From a bacterium (GTDB lineage: Bacteria > Patescibacteriota > Minisyncoccia > UBA6257 > GWB1-50-10), in assembly GCA_021812365.1 (NCBI GenBank), contig JAKANQ010000004.1, forward strand, positions 1 to 47,341: DNA of 47,341 nucleotides. The letters are read 5' to 3'. Positions 46,037 to 47,341 of the stretch are shown here, piece by piece; within the stretch, counting starts at the first letter, position 1, and each line of letters opens with the position of its first letter. Under the pieces are notes generated by a model, which saw only the letters and a list, made by a program, of their open reading frames with translations, did no database searches and had not been told where the DNA came from. Position numbers and translations under genes: made by a program.

Positions 46037-47143
46037 GTGAACGAAAAGATCGCAAAGCTTTCACCAAACTTGCAAGCGCTCATCGTCGAGAAGAAGACGT
46101 CAGAGGCTTCGCTTGATCACTTTCGCCACACGCTTCAGAATCCCCGCGGCACCATCTCGAGTTTCGCGGAGAGCGCACTGCTTCACTGCAATGGCGGTGC
46201 CGCGCTCGATGCGGCACTCTGGCTGCGGCGCCATCTCAATAATGGCGGGAAGCTTGTCATCACTCTCGCGGGTGCCTTGAGTTCGTTCGAGATCGGCGTG
46301 CTTCTCACTCCGCTCATCAGAGCCGGTAAGGTGCACCTCGTTTCCGCGACGGGTGCGAATCACGAGGAATCGTATTACCGCTACGTCGCGAGCAAGGAGT
46401 ACCGTTATATTCCGCGCTACACCGAACTTACTCCCGAGCAGGAGGCGGAGCTTCGTGACGCCGGCCTTCGGCGCATCACTGATACGTTTCTCCCCGAGGA
46501 TGAGAGTGTGCGTATTTTGGAGCCGCACCTTTTGGATATGTGGCGGAATGCCGAGAAACATGGCGAACGCTTTTTCCCGCATGAGTATTTTCGTCGCTTC
46601 TTTACCGAGGGGCTTATCGCTTCCGATACGCAGCTTGGTGAGGAGGAGTGCTGGGTCCACGCGGCGTGGAAGCATTCGATTCCCATCGTGATCCCAGGAT
46701 TCGAAGATTCGACGATGGGGAACATCTTCGCGAGCTACACCTATCCGCATGGGAAACATAAGAGCAAAGCTCAGGTTTTGCTCAACCCGAATATCATGAA
46801 GACGGGGCTGGATTACTTCCATCTCATGTATGACTGGTATATGGAGGAGAGCGAGGACGCGCCCATCGCGTTCCTGCAGCTCGGTGGCGGCATCTCGGCG
46901 GATTTTCCAATCTGTGTCGTGCCATCCTTAAAGCATGACCTCGGGCTTCATGGCAAGGTGCGCGATTGGGCGGGTTTCATTGAGATCGGCTCATCGCCTA
47001 TGTCCTACGGCTCATATTCAGGTGCCGGCGGCAAGGAGAAGATCACATGGGATAAGCTTTCCACAAAAAGCTATTACCAGATCATTCAGAGCGATGTGAC
47101 CGTAGTCTTTCCCTGGATTGCCGCGATTCTGCTTGGACTGTAA
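46037..47143 (+). CDS. Deoxyhypusine synthase-like protein
   Basis: GTG start after aaggagg; LVITLAGALSSFEIGVLLTPLIRAGKVHLVSATGANHEE; IAFLQLGGGISADFPICVVPS; GSYSGAGGKEKITWDKL (Lys-containing motif). Confidence 0.82.
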   Translation: MNEKIAKLSPNLQALIVEKKTSEASLDHFRHTLQNPRGTISSFAESALLHCNGGAALDAALWLRRHLNNGGKLVITLAGALSSFEIGVLLTPLIRAGKVHLVSATGANHEESYYRYVASKEYRYIPRYTELTPEQEAELRDAGLRRITDTFLPEDESVRILEPHLLDMWRNAEKHGERFFPHEYFRRFFTEGLIASDTQLGEEECWVHAAWKHSIPIVIPGFEDSTMGNIFASYTYPHGKHKSKAQVLLNPNIMKTGLDYFHLMYDWYMEESEDAPIAFLQLGGGISADFPICVVPSLKHDLGLHGKVRDWAGFIEIGSSPMSYGSYSGAGGKEKITWDKLSTKSYYQIIQSDVTVVFPWIAAILLGL

Positions 47144-47152
47144 GCAAATTTT

Positions 47153-47178
47153 CCCCCGCGTTCCGCGGGGGTTTTTAT
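47153..47178 (+). terminator. Rho-independent terminator
   Basis: cccccgcgttccgcgggggttttta. Confidence 0.85.
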
Positions 47179-47222
47179 TATGTTGATTTTGAGGGTGTTC
47201 TATTATAGACTTTATTTTACTA

Positions 47223-47341
47223 TGCACGATAGAAAGAGGATGGTTGCGTTTTTAACGCTGATTGTCGCCGTATCGGTCGTTGCCGGCGTTTTTTCATATG
47301 AGCCCTTGTGGCAGAAGATAAGTTCATTCAGGCCTTGGAGC
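47223..47341 (+). CDS. N-terminus of a membrane/secreted protein, truncated at window end
   Basis: MHDRKRMVAFLTLIVAVSVVAGVFSYEPLWQKISSFRPWS; open to window end. Confidence 0.55.

Noticed and set aside
46100-46822. 240-aa minus-strand ORF
   Set aside because: Antisense to the DHS-like gene; no SD or plausible domain.
1-47341. CRISPR array or Cas genes
   Set aside because: No regularly spaced direct repeats with unique spacers and no Cas-like ORFs; the only tandem repeat is the 11-bp G-rich array at 8425.

Overview
This 47.3 kb window is gene-dense. Compact operons, an archaeal-type UMP kinase and many small membrane or secreted proteins suggest a Patescibacteria/Parcubacteria-like genome; that placement is inference only. 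From left to right: a truncated Ig-like lipoprotein; an alternating cluster of cupredoxin-like and FnIII-like surface proteins plus a lamin-tail-domain protein; a hairpin-flanked HTH/LAGLIDADG-like gene; a G-rich tandem repeat; a CcdA/thioredoxin-like redox cluster; glycerate 2-kinase and PEP synthase; a 2-hydroxyacid dehydrogenase; uvrB, an orphan gene with a long structured leader, and uvrA; patatin, PEGA, 3D, LemA and TPM proteins; UMP kinase; tRNA-Ser(GGA); an AT-rich four-gene cluster (EcoRI-family adenine methylase, GIY-YIG protein, DUF262-HNH protein, NYN protein) that looks like a restriction/defence operon; Ogt-like, TspO, SIMPL, tdk, short UvrC, nfo, DUF192 and FKBP genes; an FAD-linked oxidase; tgt; an M23 peptidase; and a deoxyhypusine synthase-like gene. 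The strongest candidates for new biology are the defence-like cluster (31.5-35.1 kb), the palindrome-flanked gene (7.56-8.41 kb), the riboswitch-like leader with mutually exclusive pairings (19.97-20.14 kb), and the cupredoxin/FnIII paralog series with progressive loss of metal ligands. All family calls come from reading translations by eye; no searches were run.
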